IMG/VR virus record: IMGVR_UViG_3300049846_000804
Coordinates: 1 to 20,492 of that record
Reading direction: 5' to 3' (one strand)
Length of the DNA stretch: 20,492 bases
Origin: a virus
Shown: piece after piece, positions 13,329 to 20,326 of the stretch
Layout: each line of letters opens with the position of its first letter
Numbering within the stretch: position 1 is the stretch's first letter
Program-made: the position numbers and the translations under genes
The notes under the pieces: generated by a model
Told to the model about the DNA's origin: nothing
Seen by the model: only the letters and a program-made list of their open reading frames with translations
Databases searched by the model: none

Positions 13329-13795
13329 CGGTTGTAGATCTGTCCGCTGGTGGGGAGCGCGCCCACCAAGGTGCTGGTCAGCACCCGCATCGGCGCTGAG
13401 GCGCCCACGGCGTCGATGCTGCTGCTGAGCAGCACCTCAACGGTTTCGGTGTCGTAGCTCATGCTGGCCGCCAGCCAGAACTCGCTGGTGAGGGTCCGCG
13501 CCACCGCAAACGTAGTGGGGTTCATCGAGCAGCTGTCCACGCGGATGTTCCACTTCTGCTGAACCGCCTGGGTGGCGTAGCCCATCGACAGCGCGTTGAC
13601 CTCCAGGATCAGCCCCGCCTCCAGGTTGTCGCCCGTGCGGTTCTTGGCAGCACCTTGGTAGATGAAGCTCAGGTAGGACCAGCTGACGCCCCGGTGGCTG
13701 ATGGTCTGACCGGGCAGGCTGTTCTGGAAGCGGTGCTGCACGGCGCCGGCAGCATTGGACACCTCCAGGAAGTTGGTGAGGGCAACGACGGTCAT
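13325..13795 (-). CDS. Minor tail protein, gpL-like
   Basis: The 156-residue protein has an ATG at 13795 with AGGTGG upstream on the minus strand (about 13803-13809). It lies immediately before the NlpC-like gene, where lambda-type genomes encode gpL. The C-terminal half, with SYDTETVEVLLSSSIDA, PMRVLTSTLVGALP and a terminal QIYNR, resembles the gpL/DUF1833-like tail proteins. The Cys cluster that binds iron-sulfur in lambda gpL is not present (a single Cys at about residue 89), so cofactor binding is unlikely. It probably sits at the base of the tail tip around the tape measure C-terminus. Assignment rests on position plus weak motif resemblance. Confidence 0.6.
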   Translation of the reverse strand: MTVVALTNFLEVSNAAGAVQHRFQNSLPGQTISHRGVSWSYLSFIYQGAAKNRTGDNLEAGLILEVNALSMGYATQAVQQKWNIRVDSCSMNPTTFAVARTLTSEFWLAASMSYDTETVEVLLSSSIDAVGASAPMRVLTSTLVGALPTSGQIYNR

Positions 13796-13809
13796 CAGGT
13801 CATCCCACC

Positions 13810-13815
13810 TATAAT
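13810..13815 (+). promoter_or_regulatory. Candidate -10 box for the HNH gene at 13838
   Basis: A perfect TATAAT lies 23 bases before the ATG of the HNH gene, in the 42-base gap between divergently starting genes. No good -35 hexamer is seen 16-18 bases upstream, so this is tentative. A free-standing antisense gene would need its own promoter, which adds some weight. Confidence 0.35.
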
Positions 13816-13837
13816 TACGCGTGTAGCGTTAGTTTTC

Positions 13838-14482
13838 ATGCCTAAGGCAGGCGTTGACCGCACCGGCCAGCGGTTCGGTTCCATCGTAGTTACAGGGAGA
13901 GTTGACATGCCTTCTCACGTGGCTGGCCCGAAGTGCTGGTGGTGGAGCTACGTCTGCGACTGCGGCGGCACAGGCAAGGCGCGTGGCTCAGACATAGTTA
14001 AAAAAGTGTCATGCGCCGCCTGCACAAGACGGCGGCACGCGTTGCAGGTCGCCACTCATGGGATGAAATACACCAGCATCTACCGGGTATGGTGCAACAT
14101 GTGGCAACGCTGCACTAACAAAAATCACAGGAGCTACCACCTTTACGGTGGACGGGGCATTAGTGTCGCACCGCAATGGAAGTCGTTTGAGACATTTGTT
14201 GCCGACGTGCCCAAAAAGCCAGAAGGCACGTATCAGCTGGACAGGATAGATAACTCAAAGGGGTACGTGCCTGGCAACGTTCGGTGGGCTACCCCAAAAG
14301 AAAACAATAGAAACAGGCGTAGCAATGTGTTGCTTACATGGCAAGGCAAAACACAGTGCATTGCCGATTGGGCGGAAGAGCTAAACACCACACAGGCCAC
14401 GCTTAAGCAGCGCATTAGAAACGGCTGGTCTATTGAGAGGGCGCTTACTACGCCTCGTCAGCTACGCAAGTCCCATTCTTGA
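13838..14482 (+). CDS. HNH-like homing endonuclease with zinc knuckle
   Basis: The 214-residue protein starts at ATG 13838. Residues 40-62 hold CxC and CxxC, a small zinc knuckle. Residues 74-160 contain the phage homing-endonuclease core: IYRVWCNMWQRC, YGGRGISV, LDRIDNSKGYVPGNVRWA, then KENNRNRRSN, an HNH-like (beta-beta-alpha-metal) catalytic region. Residues 164-205 (LTWQGKTQCIADWAEE, then TLKQRIRNGWSIERAL) form a NUMOD/helix-turn-helix-like DNA-binding tail. It should nick or cut a specific site and spread into endonuclease-free relatives. It lies antisense within the tail operon between the tape measure and L-like genes. Its last 21 bases overlap the tape measure 3' end. Base composition is poorer in G+C than the tail genes, supporting transfer. 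An in-frame extension back to 13655 overlaps the L-like gene and is rejected. Confidence 0.85.
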   Translation: MPKAGVDRTGQRFGSIVVTGRVDMPSHVAGPKCWWWSYVCDCGGTGKARGSDIVKKVSCAACTRRRHALQVATHGMKYTSIYRVWCNMWQRCTNKNHRSYHLYGGRGISVAPQWKSFETFVADVPKKPEGTYQLDRIDNSKGYVPGNVRWATPKENNRNRRSNVLLTWQGKTQCIADWAEELNTTQATLKQRIRNGWSIERALTTPRQLRKSHS

Positions 14483-17400
14483 TCTGACCGACCTTTTGTT
14501 GCGCAGGTCGCCCATGACGCGGCTATGGCCGCTGGCTGCGCCCTGCTGAGCAGATTGACGGCCCATGGCGCGGACCTGCTCAACCGTGGCGTACTCCACG
14601 TTGTTGATCACGACGGTCTCCAGGGTGAAGTGTCCGCCACCTCCTGCCCCACCGCCACCACCTGCGGAGCTGGAGTCGGGGATGACGCTGCTGCCGCGGC
14701 GGCCGGCGGCGTAGCGGTTCATCGCCGCGCCCATCTTGCTGGCGGGAATGACGTACTCGCTCTCGCCGCCTTCGCCGATGATGGCGCGGGTCGGGCCGGT
14801 GACAAACCCCCCAGATGCAAAGCCGATGTTTGCCCCGAATCCTGCCATTCCAGGACCCTCGAAGTTCCAACCACCGGCCTGGGAGAACGGTCCTGCGCCG
14901 CTGAACCCACCGAAGCCACCTCCGCCAAGGCTGTTACCAAAGATGCCCAGCACCTTCATCACCAGGGCCTTGGCGATCATCTGGGTGGCCATGTCGATGA
15001 AGGCTTTGCCGATGTTGGCGAACATCTGCGACATCGCCTGCTGGACTGTGGTCGTGCCAGTGATCAGGCCGGTGATGGCGTTGCTCATGGCGCTGCCGAT
15101 CTCGCCCTCTATCGTCTGCGCCAGGCTGAGGATCATGCCCTCGGTGTCGTTCAACTCGCCTTGCAGCTGCGTGATGTAGTCACGAATCTTCTTTCCCTTG
15201 TCGCCATCGATGGCGCCCTTCTCGGCGGCGGTGCCCTTACCCTCGATGACCCCGCGCTGGGCCTTGAGCAGGTCGAGTTGTTTTTGCAGCTCCTCGGTCC
15301 ACTTGCCTTCGGCCATGAGCTTCGTCTTCGTGGCTTCCAGCTGCGCGACTGCGGTGTCCAGCTGCTCCAGCTGCAGGCGCACCTGCTCGCGGATCTTGGC
15401 GACCTGCTCCGCCAGCGCTGGGGTCATGCCGTCTTTGATCAGGCCGGCGTACTCGCGCTGGAAGGCAGCGGCGTCCTGCTGCGACTTGATGATCTGGTCG
15501 AGGGGGGCGTTGAGCTGGTCGGTGATTGCCGTGACGCTCTGGCTGAGTACCTGGGCTGCCTGCTCCTTGGTGAGCTGGGTGAACGCCTTGGCCAACTCCA
15601 GCGCATTGGTCTTGGCGCTGAGCAGCTTCTGATCCAGCTGGCCCATTGACGCCAGCAGGCCGCTGACATCTGAGGCGCCGGGGAGCTTGATGCCGCCCAG
15701 TTGGGAGGTGGCCTGACCAACGCTGGCGGGCAGTGCAGGTGCTGTCGGGGCGGGGGCGGTAGCTGGGGCAGCTGGGACTGCGCTTCCCCCAGCCAGTAGT
15801 TGTTTAACGATGGGCGCCAACTGTGCGTCGGGTACGTTCTGCAGCCCGATCCACTCCTGGCGAAGCCCGGCCATGGATTGGTTGACACTGCCTGGCACCA
15901 GGCGATTACGCGCCAGCGCGGCAAACAACTTCTCCTGCACCTCCGGGGTGAACTTGTCGTTGGCCGTGACTCCGGTGTTGCCATAGCTGCCGTTGAGCAG
16001 GCCCCGCAGCGTGCCCCCGATGATCTGGTACTTGCCGACAGCGTGGAGCTGCTGGTTGCGCGGGACGTTCGGAGCTAGCTGGCGGCGCTGGATCTCCGCG
16101 ATCGTCATGTTGACGAGGTTGGGATCGACGCCGCTGCCGTGGGCGGTGTGGCCGTTGTTGCTGCCGCCGCGGTTGAAGGCGCCGTAGTTGCCGCCGTAGC
16201 TCTCAACGCCGCCGATCAGCCCGCTCAGCGCCCCGTAGGGCCCAGCTATCTGCCCTGTAAGTCCACTGGTGGCCGCCAGCTGTTGGGCAGCGTTGGTCAT
16301 CAGGGAGATGGCCTCTTTCATCTTGGCCACCTGGTAGTCGGCAGCCTGCACTTGCAGGTCGTAGATGGCGCGGGCGGTGGTGATCTTGGCCCGCTCCACG
16401 TCGCGGGTCAGCTCGGCGCCCTGACGATTCAGCTCGTCGACCTTGCGCGCCACATCGAAGCGGAACTTCTCGGAAGCCTTCTTCAGGTCTTCCATCTCGA
16501 TGGTGTGCAGCCGCTCCTTCTGCTGGAGGTTGGCTTCGGCTTCGGAGCGGGTCTTGACGTACTGGCGGACCGCATCCAGCAGGCTGTTGGCCAGGTCTTG
16601 GCCGGGGACGTTGCCGCTGACGCGGCTGCCGGAGAGCTGCAGATCCAGTCGCTCGATCGCCAGCTGCGCCTGTTGGCGGGCGTTGTCGATCTCGATGCGG
16701 GCGATGTCCTGCCGCTTCTTGTAGATCTCGTCCTCGATGGAGCGGCGCAGGTCGAGGGTGGCCCGCTCCAGATCGGCTGCCCGCTTGCGGAAGCCGTAAG
16801 CCTGGTCCTCGATTTGAAGGCGTAGGTCTTGGGCCTGACGCTCCAGCTGGATTCCTTGGCGGCGCAGCGCCTCGGCCCGCTCTGCTGCAGCGAGCTGCTT
16901 GTCGGCGGCGTCTTGCAGCGCCTGCGGGGAGGTGGTGGTCGCGTTCGGTTTGCCTGGGGTTAGCCCGTACTGCTGGATGTAGCGCTGCTGCAGCTGCTGG
17001 AGCTTCGCTTCGTCTACGACACCACCGTTGGCGTTGCGCAGGGCGATTGAGTCCTTGAAATACTGCTGATACGCCTTGGGGCTGGCCGTGTTGAGCGCGG
17101 TGAGGAAATCGGTCTGTGCAGCCTGAGTTCGATTGCGCTTGTTGGTTTCACCAATGATGCGCGTTATCCAGTCCAGCAGGTCCGCCAGGGGGCCAGCGAT
17201 GGCCGCCTGCATCTGCAGGTTCAGCTCGGCCCATGCCTTTGCTGCCCTGTCACTGCTGTCGCCGAGCCTGGTGAGATCGTTTACTCCAGCGGCTCCGATC
17301 TTCTTCACCATCTCGCCTTGGATGATGGCGGTGGCTTCTGTGATATGTCCGACCTCGATGAGGCGGCTGATGTAATACTCCTGCGACTTGCTGGCCAGCA

Positions 17401-19084
17401 GGCCGGCCTCGGCCAGCTTCTGGAAGTTGGTGATTGGATCGCGCAGAGCTTTGCCGGTGTCCTGGGCGGCGGCCGCGAACTGGTCCAGTAGTTGGCCGAT
17501 GGCGCTGGTGAACACCGAGAAGATCGGGTTGGCAGTGTTCAGTCCCCCGCCCAGCGCGCCGCCGATGATCGAACCGGCCCCTCCGCCAAACAGCAGCGGG
17601 AACGCACCCCCGATGGCGGCACCTTCAAGGGCCTTGCCTCCTTGGGCCTTCTGAGCTTTCAGATCCTGAACACGGTCCTGGCGCCTCGCCCTGCGGATAC
17701 GAACAAGAACCTGCTCGATGCGCTGCTGCAGCTGAAGCTCCTTTTCCATGGCAGCGGCGCCGGCCAATAACTCCATCTCGAGCTGCTTGGCTGCCCCGGC
17801 CACCCTGCCGGCGAGCGCGACCTGAAGGCGGTACTGGAAGGTGGTCTGGGCTGCGGCTTTGCCCGCGGCCGTCTCAGCCGCGGCCCGTTCGCGCATCCGG
17901 TTGACCATGTTCTGGACAGAGCCCTCCACGGCGGTGGGGCTCCCGGCTGGGCCTGCGGGGCTGGCGTATCCAAACGCCACGGGGCGGCGGATTACCTCGG
18001 CGGGGGCTGCGTTCTTGGCTGCGACTGCTGCTGCCAGCCGCTTACGAGCAGCCTCGCTTTCTGTCTTCTCCAGATCGCGGACCGCACGCTCTGCCTCGTA
18101 GGCCGCAGCGGCGATCTCCTTGTAGGAAAGTCCGGGATCGTCCTCACCACTGATTCCTCGTTTCACACGGGCTCTGGCGATGGACTTGTCGATCGCAGCC
18201 TGTTCAATGCCTGAGCGGACCTGATCGGCCGCCTGACTGAACGCGGCAAAACCGGAACCAGCGCGCCCAGCGCGGCTGCGAGCCAAGTTAGTGGCTACGC
18301 TCGCCTGGCTATTGAACTCCCGCTGTGCGCGAGCGGCCGCCTGCAGCAGTGTGTTCTGCCTCTCCTGTTCGGTGTTAAGCCGCTTGGTGACATCGACCAG
18401 CTTGTAGGCGATCTTGACGGCCGTGTCTGAGTCAGAGTTGGTCTTGTTGAGGGCCGCCTGCAGCGCTGATTGACGACGCCCCAGGTTGGAGACAGTCTCG
18501 TTGACTTCATACAGCCGTCGCCTATACAACTCGACGGCCGAGGTGGAATCGCCAATGAGGGTGCTCAGCCCATTCAGACTTAGGCCGGCGCGTTGAAACG
18601 CACGTTCAATCGGGGTCTGCAGCTCCGCTGCGACCCTGGCGAGTTTGAGGGTGTCCTTAGTCGCCCGAGCAATCTGCGGTGCAAATCCGATAGCTGCGAC
18701 GGTGGCCGCCGTTAGCCCAGCAGCCAGCAGAGGGTGCGCCGCGGCCCCTGCGAGCGCTGCCTCGGTGAGTCCCGCTATTGCCTTGGTGGAGGCACCGATT
18801 ACCCCAGGCAGTCGGTCTAGCCCGCCCCCGATGATTGGAGTGCGGTTAATGTCTCGCAGGATTAACGCAAGAGTCCCTAATCCCCCTGCAGCTGTTAGTC
18901 CTCTAGTGACAGACGCAAGCCTGCTGAATGATGCGGTGATGGACTGTATGGATCGTTCACCATCAGTCCTGAAGCTCAGGCGCGTCTCTTGGATGCGCTC
19001 TAGCCGCTTGGCGATGGAGTCGATCGCCTGCTCGGCCTTCCTGACGTCCGCGCCTAAGGAGATGTTGACGTCGTAGTTGGCCAA
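14462..19084 (-). CDS. Tape measure protein with lysozyme-like domain
   Basis: The protein has 1540 residues; if the usual ruler relation (about 1.5 angstrom per residue) holds, the tail would be about 200 nm or somewhat less. The only in-frame start after the upstream stop is TTG at 19084, with AGGGG 10 bases before it. Residues 103-138 and 487-515 are hydrophobic Ala/Gly stretches. Residues 730-930 are strongly coiled-coil. Residues about 945-1100 resemble a phage lysozyme/transglycosylase domain: VESYGGNYGAFNRG with candidate acid E961, MTIAEIQRRQ, VGKYQIIGGTLRGLL and FTPEVQEKLFAALA. That domain could open peptidoglycan during DNA entry. A Pro/Ala linker follows. The C-terminus has GEGGESEYVIPASKMG, common in tape measures. 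Homing endonuclease genes lie on both sides. Confidence 0.9.
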   Translation of the reverse strand: MANYDVNISLGADVRKAEQAIDSIAKRLERIQETRLSFRTDGERSIQSITASFSRLASVTRGLTAAGGLGTLALILRDINRTPIIGGGLDRLPGVIGASTKAIAGLTEAALAGAAAHPLLAAGLTAATVAAIGFAPQIARATKDTLKLARVAAELQTPIERAFQRAGLSLNGLSTLIGDSTSAVELYRRRLYEVNETVSNLGRRQSALQAALNKTNSDSDTAVKIAYKLVDVTKRLNTEQERQNTLLQAAARAQREFNSQASVATNLARSRAGRAGSGFAAFSQAADQVRSGIEQAAIDKSIARARVKRGISGEDDPGLSYKEIAAAAYEAERAVRDLEKTESEAARKRLAAAVAAKNAAPAEVIRRPVAFGYASPAGPAGSPTAVEGSVQNMVNRMRERAAAETAAGKAAAQTTFQYRLQVALAGRVAGAAKQLEMELLAGAAAMEKELQLQQRIEQVLVRIRRARRQDRVQDLKAQKAQGGKALEGAAIGGAFPLLFGGGAGSIIGGALGGGLNTANPIFSVFTSAIGQLLDQFAAAAQDTGKALRDPITNFQKLAEAGLLASKSQEYYISRLIEVGHITEATAIIQGEMVKKIGAAGVNDLTRLGDSSDRAAKAWAELNLQMQAAIAGPLADLLDWITRIIGETNKRNRTQAAQTDFLTALNTASPKAYQQYFKDSIALRNANGGVVDEAKLQQLQQRYIQQYGLTPGKPNATTTSPQALQDAADKQLAAAERAEALRRQGIQLERQAQDLRLQIEDQAYGFRKRAADLERATLDLRRSIEDEIYKKRQDIARIEIDNARQQAQLAIERLDLQLSGSRVSGNVPGQDLANSLLDAVRQYVKTRSEAEANLQQKERLHTIEMEDLKKASEKFRFDVARKVDELNRQGAELTRDVERAKITTARAIYDLQVQAADYQVAKMKEAISLMTNAAQQLAATSGLTGQIAGPYGALSGLIGGVESYGGNYGAFNRGGSNNGHTAHGSGVDPNLVNMTIAEIQRRQLAPNVPRNQQLHAVGKYQIIGGTLRGLLNGSYGNTGVTANDKFTPEVQEKLFAALARNRLVPGSVNQSMAGLRQEWIGLQNVPDAQLAPIVKQLLAGGSAVPAAPATAPAPTAPALPASVGQATSQLGGIKLPGASDVSGLLASMGQLDQKLLSAKTNALELAKAFTQLTKEQAAQVLSQSVTAITDQLNAPLDQIIKSQQDAAAFQREYAGLIKDGMTPALAEQVAKIREQVRLQLEQLDTAVAQLEATKTKLMAEGKWTEELQKQLDLLKAQRGVIEGKGTAAEKGAIDGDKGKKIRDYITQLQGELNDTEGMILSLAQTIEGEIGSAMSNAITGLITGTTTVQQAMSQMFANIGKAFIDMATQMIAKALVMKVLGIFGNSLGGGGFGGFSGAGPFSQAGGWNFEGPGMAGFGANIGFASGGFVTGPTRAIIGEGGESEYVIPASKMGAAMNRYAAGRRGSSVIPDSSSAGGGGGAGGGGHFTLETVVINNVEYATVEQVRAMGRQSAQQGAASGHSRVMGDLRNKRSVRSRMGLA

Positions 19085-19129
19085 ACCCGCGTAGCCCCTA
19101 ACTGCGTTAGCTCACTGTAGGTCGGCAGT

Positions 19130-19156
19130 AAAAAGCGGGCCTACCGGCGGGCCCGC
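19130..19156 (-). terminator. Rho-independent terminator upstream of the tape measure gene
   Basis: On the minus strand a 7-bp G+C stem (GGCCCGC at 19135-19141 pairing with GCGGGCC at 19150-19156, as read on that strand) is followed by five T (19134-19130). It lies 46 bases before the tape measure start. It would end transcripts from the chaperone genes about 540 bases after their stop, with the HNH gene's antisense in between. Confidence 0.65.
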
Positions 19157-19229
19157 CTACTTAAGTATGATTGGGGTGCTCCAGCGGGTTGCAGCCCCTG
19201 AAGCGTGACCGATCAAAACCGCTTGACCG

Positions 19230-19712
19230 ATGACAAAGCCTAGGCCGCTGCCTCCTTTGGAGGTGCTTGAAGAGCTGTTTGCCTACGACCCATTAACCGG
19301 GGTGCTCTCCTACAGGAAACGGCCAAACAAGCACTCCACCACTCAGGCGGGCGCACCCGCTGGCACCGTTCACATCAGCGGCTACTTAGTGGTGACGGTT
19401 AATCGAACCACATATCGAGTCCACCGCATCATCTGGAAGCTGGTTACTGGGGCGGAGCCTCCTGAGCTCATTGATCACAAAAACCGGGACAGGGCGGATA
19501 ACAGGTGGGCAAACCTCCGCGCAGCCGAGGCTTGGCAAAACCTAGGAAACAGGCGGGCCCCCAAGGGAGGGGTAACGCCTGGGCGCAAGAGGGGTAGCTG
19601 GAAAGCGCAGTTCAATGGGAGCTCTAAAACGTTCCCCACAAAGGAGGAGGCCCACCAGGCTTACGCCCAGTGGCACCTCCAGTATTTCGGCGAGTTTTCT
19701 ATCTACGCCTAG
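19230..19712 (+). CDS. HNH homing endonuclease with AP2 domain
   Basis: The 160-residue protein begins at ATG 19230. Residues 15-60 form a strand-rich lead (YDPLTGVLSYRKRP, GYLVVTVN). The HNH_3-type nuclease motif follows: YRVHRIIWKLVTG with H65, IDHKNRDRADNRWANLR with D82, H83, N91 and N95. Residues 114-158 resemble an AP2 DNA-binding domain (GSWKAQFNG, KTFPTKEEAHQAYAQ, then GEF near the end). This domain pair is a classic free-standing phage homing endonuclease. It is antisense to the tail operon, between the tape measure and the assembly chaperone. Its last 14 bases overlap the 3' end of the chaperone's frameshifted extension. The nearest -10-like element is TATGAT at 19166-19171, without a clear -35. 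Confidence 0.88.
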   Translation: MTKPRPLPPLEVLEELFAYDPLTGVLSYRKRPNKHSTTQAGAPAGTVHISGYLVVTVNRTTYRVHRIIWKLVTGAEPPELIDHKNRDRADNRWANLRAAEAWQNLGNRRAPKGGVTPGRKRGSWKAQFNGSSKTFPTKEEAHQAYAQWHLQYFGEFSIYA

Positions 19713-20230
19713 CACTCTTCATGGCTTTCTCCTGTTCGTCATTCAGATGACCGAAGAATGCGGACCAGAGTAACAACTCTTCTTGGGTTATTTCTGCCCA
19801 GAGTCTAGTCAGGGTGTAACCCAGTTCTTTAGCCACTGATAACGACAGGAGAAGCCATTGATCCTTACTTAGCTGTTGCTGAACTGCTTTTGGGCTCCAG
19901 GGGGGCCTCGTCGTCGGAGGCGCTGAGGACGGCCAACATCAGCTGCTGCAGGTCGGCGTCACGCACTTCGTTCTTCAGCTCCACCATGTCGGCGGGGATG
20001 AACAGCTTCTGGCCGTTCTCGTCAAGGGCCTTGTCCACCAGCAGCTGCAGCGCGAAGGCGTTGGCGTCGTCGGACTTGGCGTTGCGTTGGGCGCGGTCAC
20101 GCTCCGCCATGGTCAGCGGTCTCGACCAGAAGGTGAAGGTGCTGCCATCGGACAGCTCCACATCCTTGCGGCTGGGCACCAAGTTGGCGGCGTTCTTCAG
20201 ACGGTCGATGGCGCGGATGGCTGATGCCAT
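19699..20230 (-). CDS. Frameshifted tail assembly chaperone (GT-type fusion)
   Basis: A second frame, +1 (equivalently -2) relative to the 121-residue chaperone, is open from before that gene's end to TAG at 19699-19701. Its translation after the chaperone region reads KDQWLLLSLSVAKELGY, then LTRLWAEITQEELLLWSAFF and GHLNDEQEKAMKSARRR. This strongly resembles the T part of tail chaperone fusions in many siphophages (a VAKELG..... motif followed by ELxxWxAFF). The T frame has no start codon of its own in a sensible place, so it must be read by frameshifting. Slip at either candidate site (bases 19888-19905) gives a 176-residue product by +1. The fusion would bind the tape measure and recruit tube subunits. 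The reading is mine from the bases; product size needs experiment. Confidence 0.75.
19865..20230 (-). CDS. Tail assembly chaperone (G-type, unshifted product)
   Basis: The 121-residue protein has an ATG at 20230, and no strong Shine-Dalgarno sequence is seen. It has the usual layout of a G-type chaperone: an N-terminal strand region (DVELSDGSTFTFWSRPLT), then ERDRAQRNAKSDDANAFALQLLVDKALDENG helices, FIPADMVELKNEVRDADLQQLMLAVL, and a short acidic, Ser-rich tail. The position between the putative major tail protein and the tape measure is the standard one. It should coat the tape measure during tail assembly and be absent from virions. Most ribosomes would stop at TAA 19865-19867; a fraction should shift into the T frame. 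A terminator just upstream separates it from the major tail protein transcript. Confidence 0.8.
   Translation of the reverse strand: MASAIRAIDRLKNAANLVPSRKDVELSDGSTFTFWSRPLTMAERDRAQRNAKSDDANAFALQLLVDKALDENGQKLFIPADMVELKNEVRDADLQQLMLAVLSASDDEAPLEPKSSSATAK
19888..19905 (-). promoter_or_regulatory. Candidate programmed frameshift site
   Basis: Two runs could support the shift into the T frame. A C6 run (plus-strand G at 19900-19905) lets a CCC codon re-pair with CCC after +1, or also after -2, giving EAP then WSPKAV. An A4 run (19888-19891) lets AAA re-pair with AAA after +1, giving EPK then AVQQQL. I cannot tell which is used; the lambda-type -1 heptamer is not appropriate, since the T frame is not at -1. 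Confidence 0.5.
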
Positions 20231-20255
20231 GCAGTTGCAAGTAACTACTCAGTTA

Positions 20256-20261
20256 AGTATA
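20256..20261 (-). promoter_or_regulatory. Weak candidate -10 box before the chaperone gene
   Basis: On the minus strand TATACT lies just after the terminator and 25 bases before the chaperone ATG. The longer string ATACTTAA recurs at 19161-19168. No convincing -35 is seen, since the expected place falls in the terminator stem, so the call is tentative. Confidence 0.2.
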
Positions 20262-20276
20262 GGTCTTGACGCCGAT

Positions 20277-20301
20277 AAAAAGCCCCCGCTTGCGCGAGGG
20301 C
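20277..20301 (-). terminator. Rho-independent terminator after the putative major tail gene
   Basis: On the minus strand an 8-bp stem (GCCCTCGC with GCGGGGGC, one G-U pair) closes a GCAA tetraloop and is followed by TTTTT. It lies 26 bases after the stop at 20327. A strong terminator after a highly expressed structural gene fits a need for more tube protein than downstream tail proteins. Confidence 0.85.
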
Positions 20302-20326
20302 GAACAGTCCACTGAACCAGTCTGGC

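Noticed and set aside
13655-13837. 61-residue N-terminal extension of the first HNH gene
   Set aside because: It overlaps the gpL-like gene in antisense, and the ATG at 13838 follows a TATAAT and immediately precedes the family-like sequence.
19865-19905. Lambda-type -1 frameshift in the chaperone
   Set aside because: The T-like extension lies in the +1/-2 frame relative to the chaperone, so a -1 slip would not reach it.
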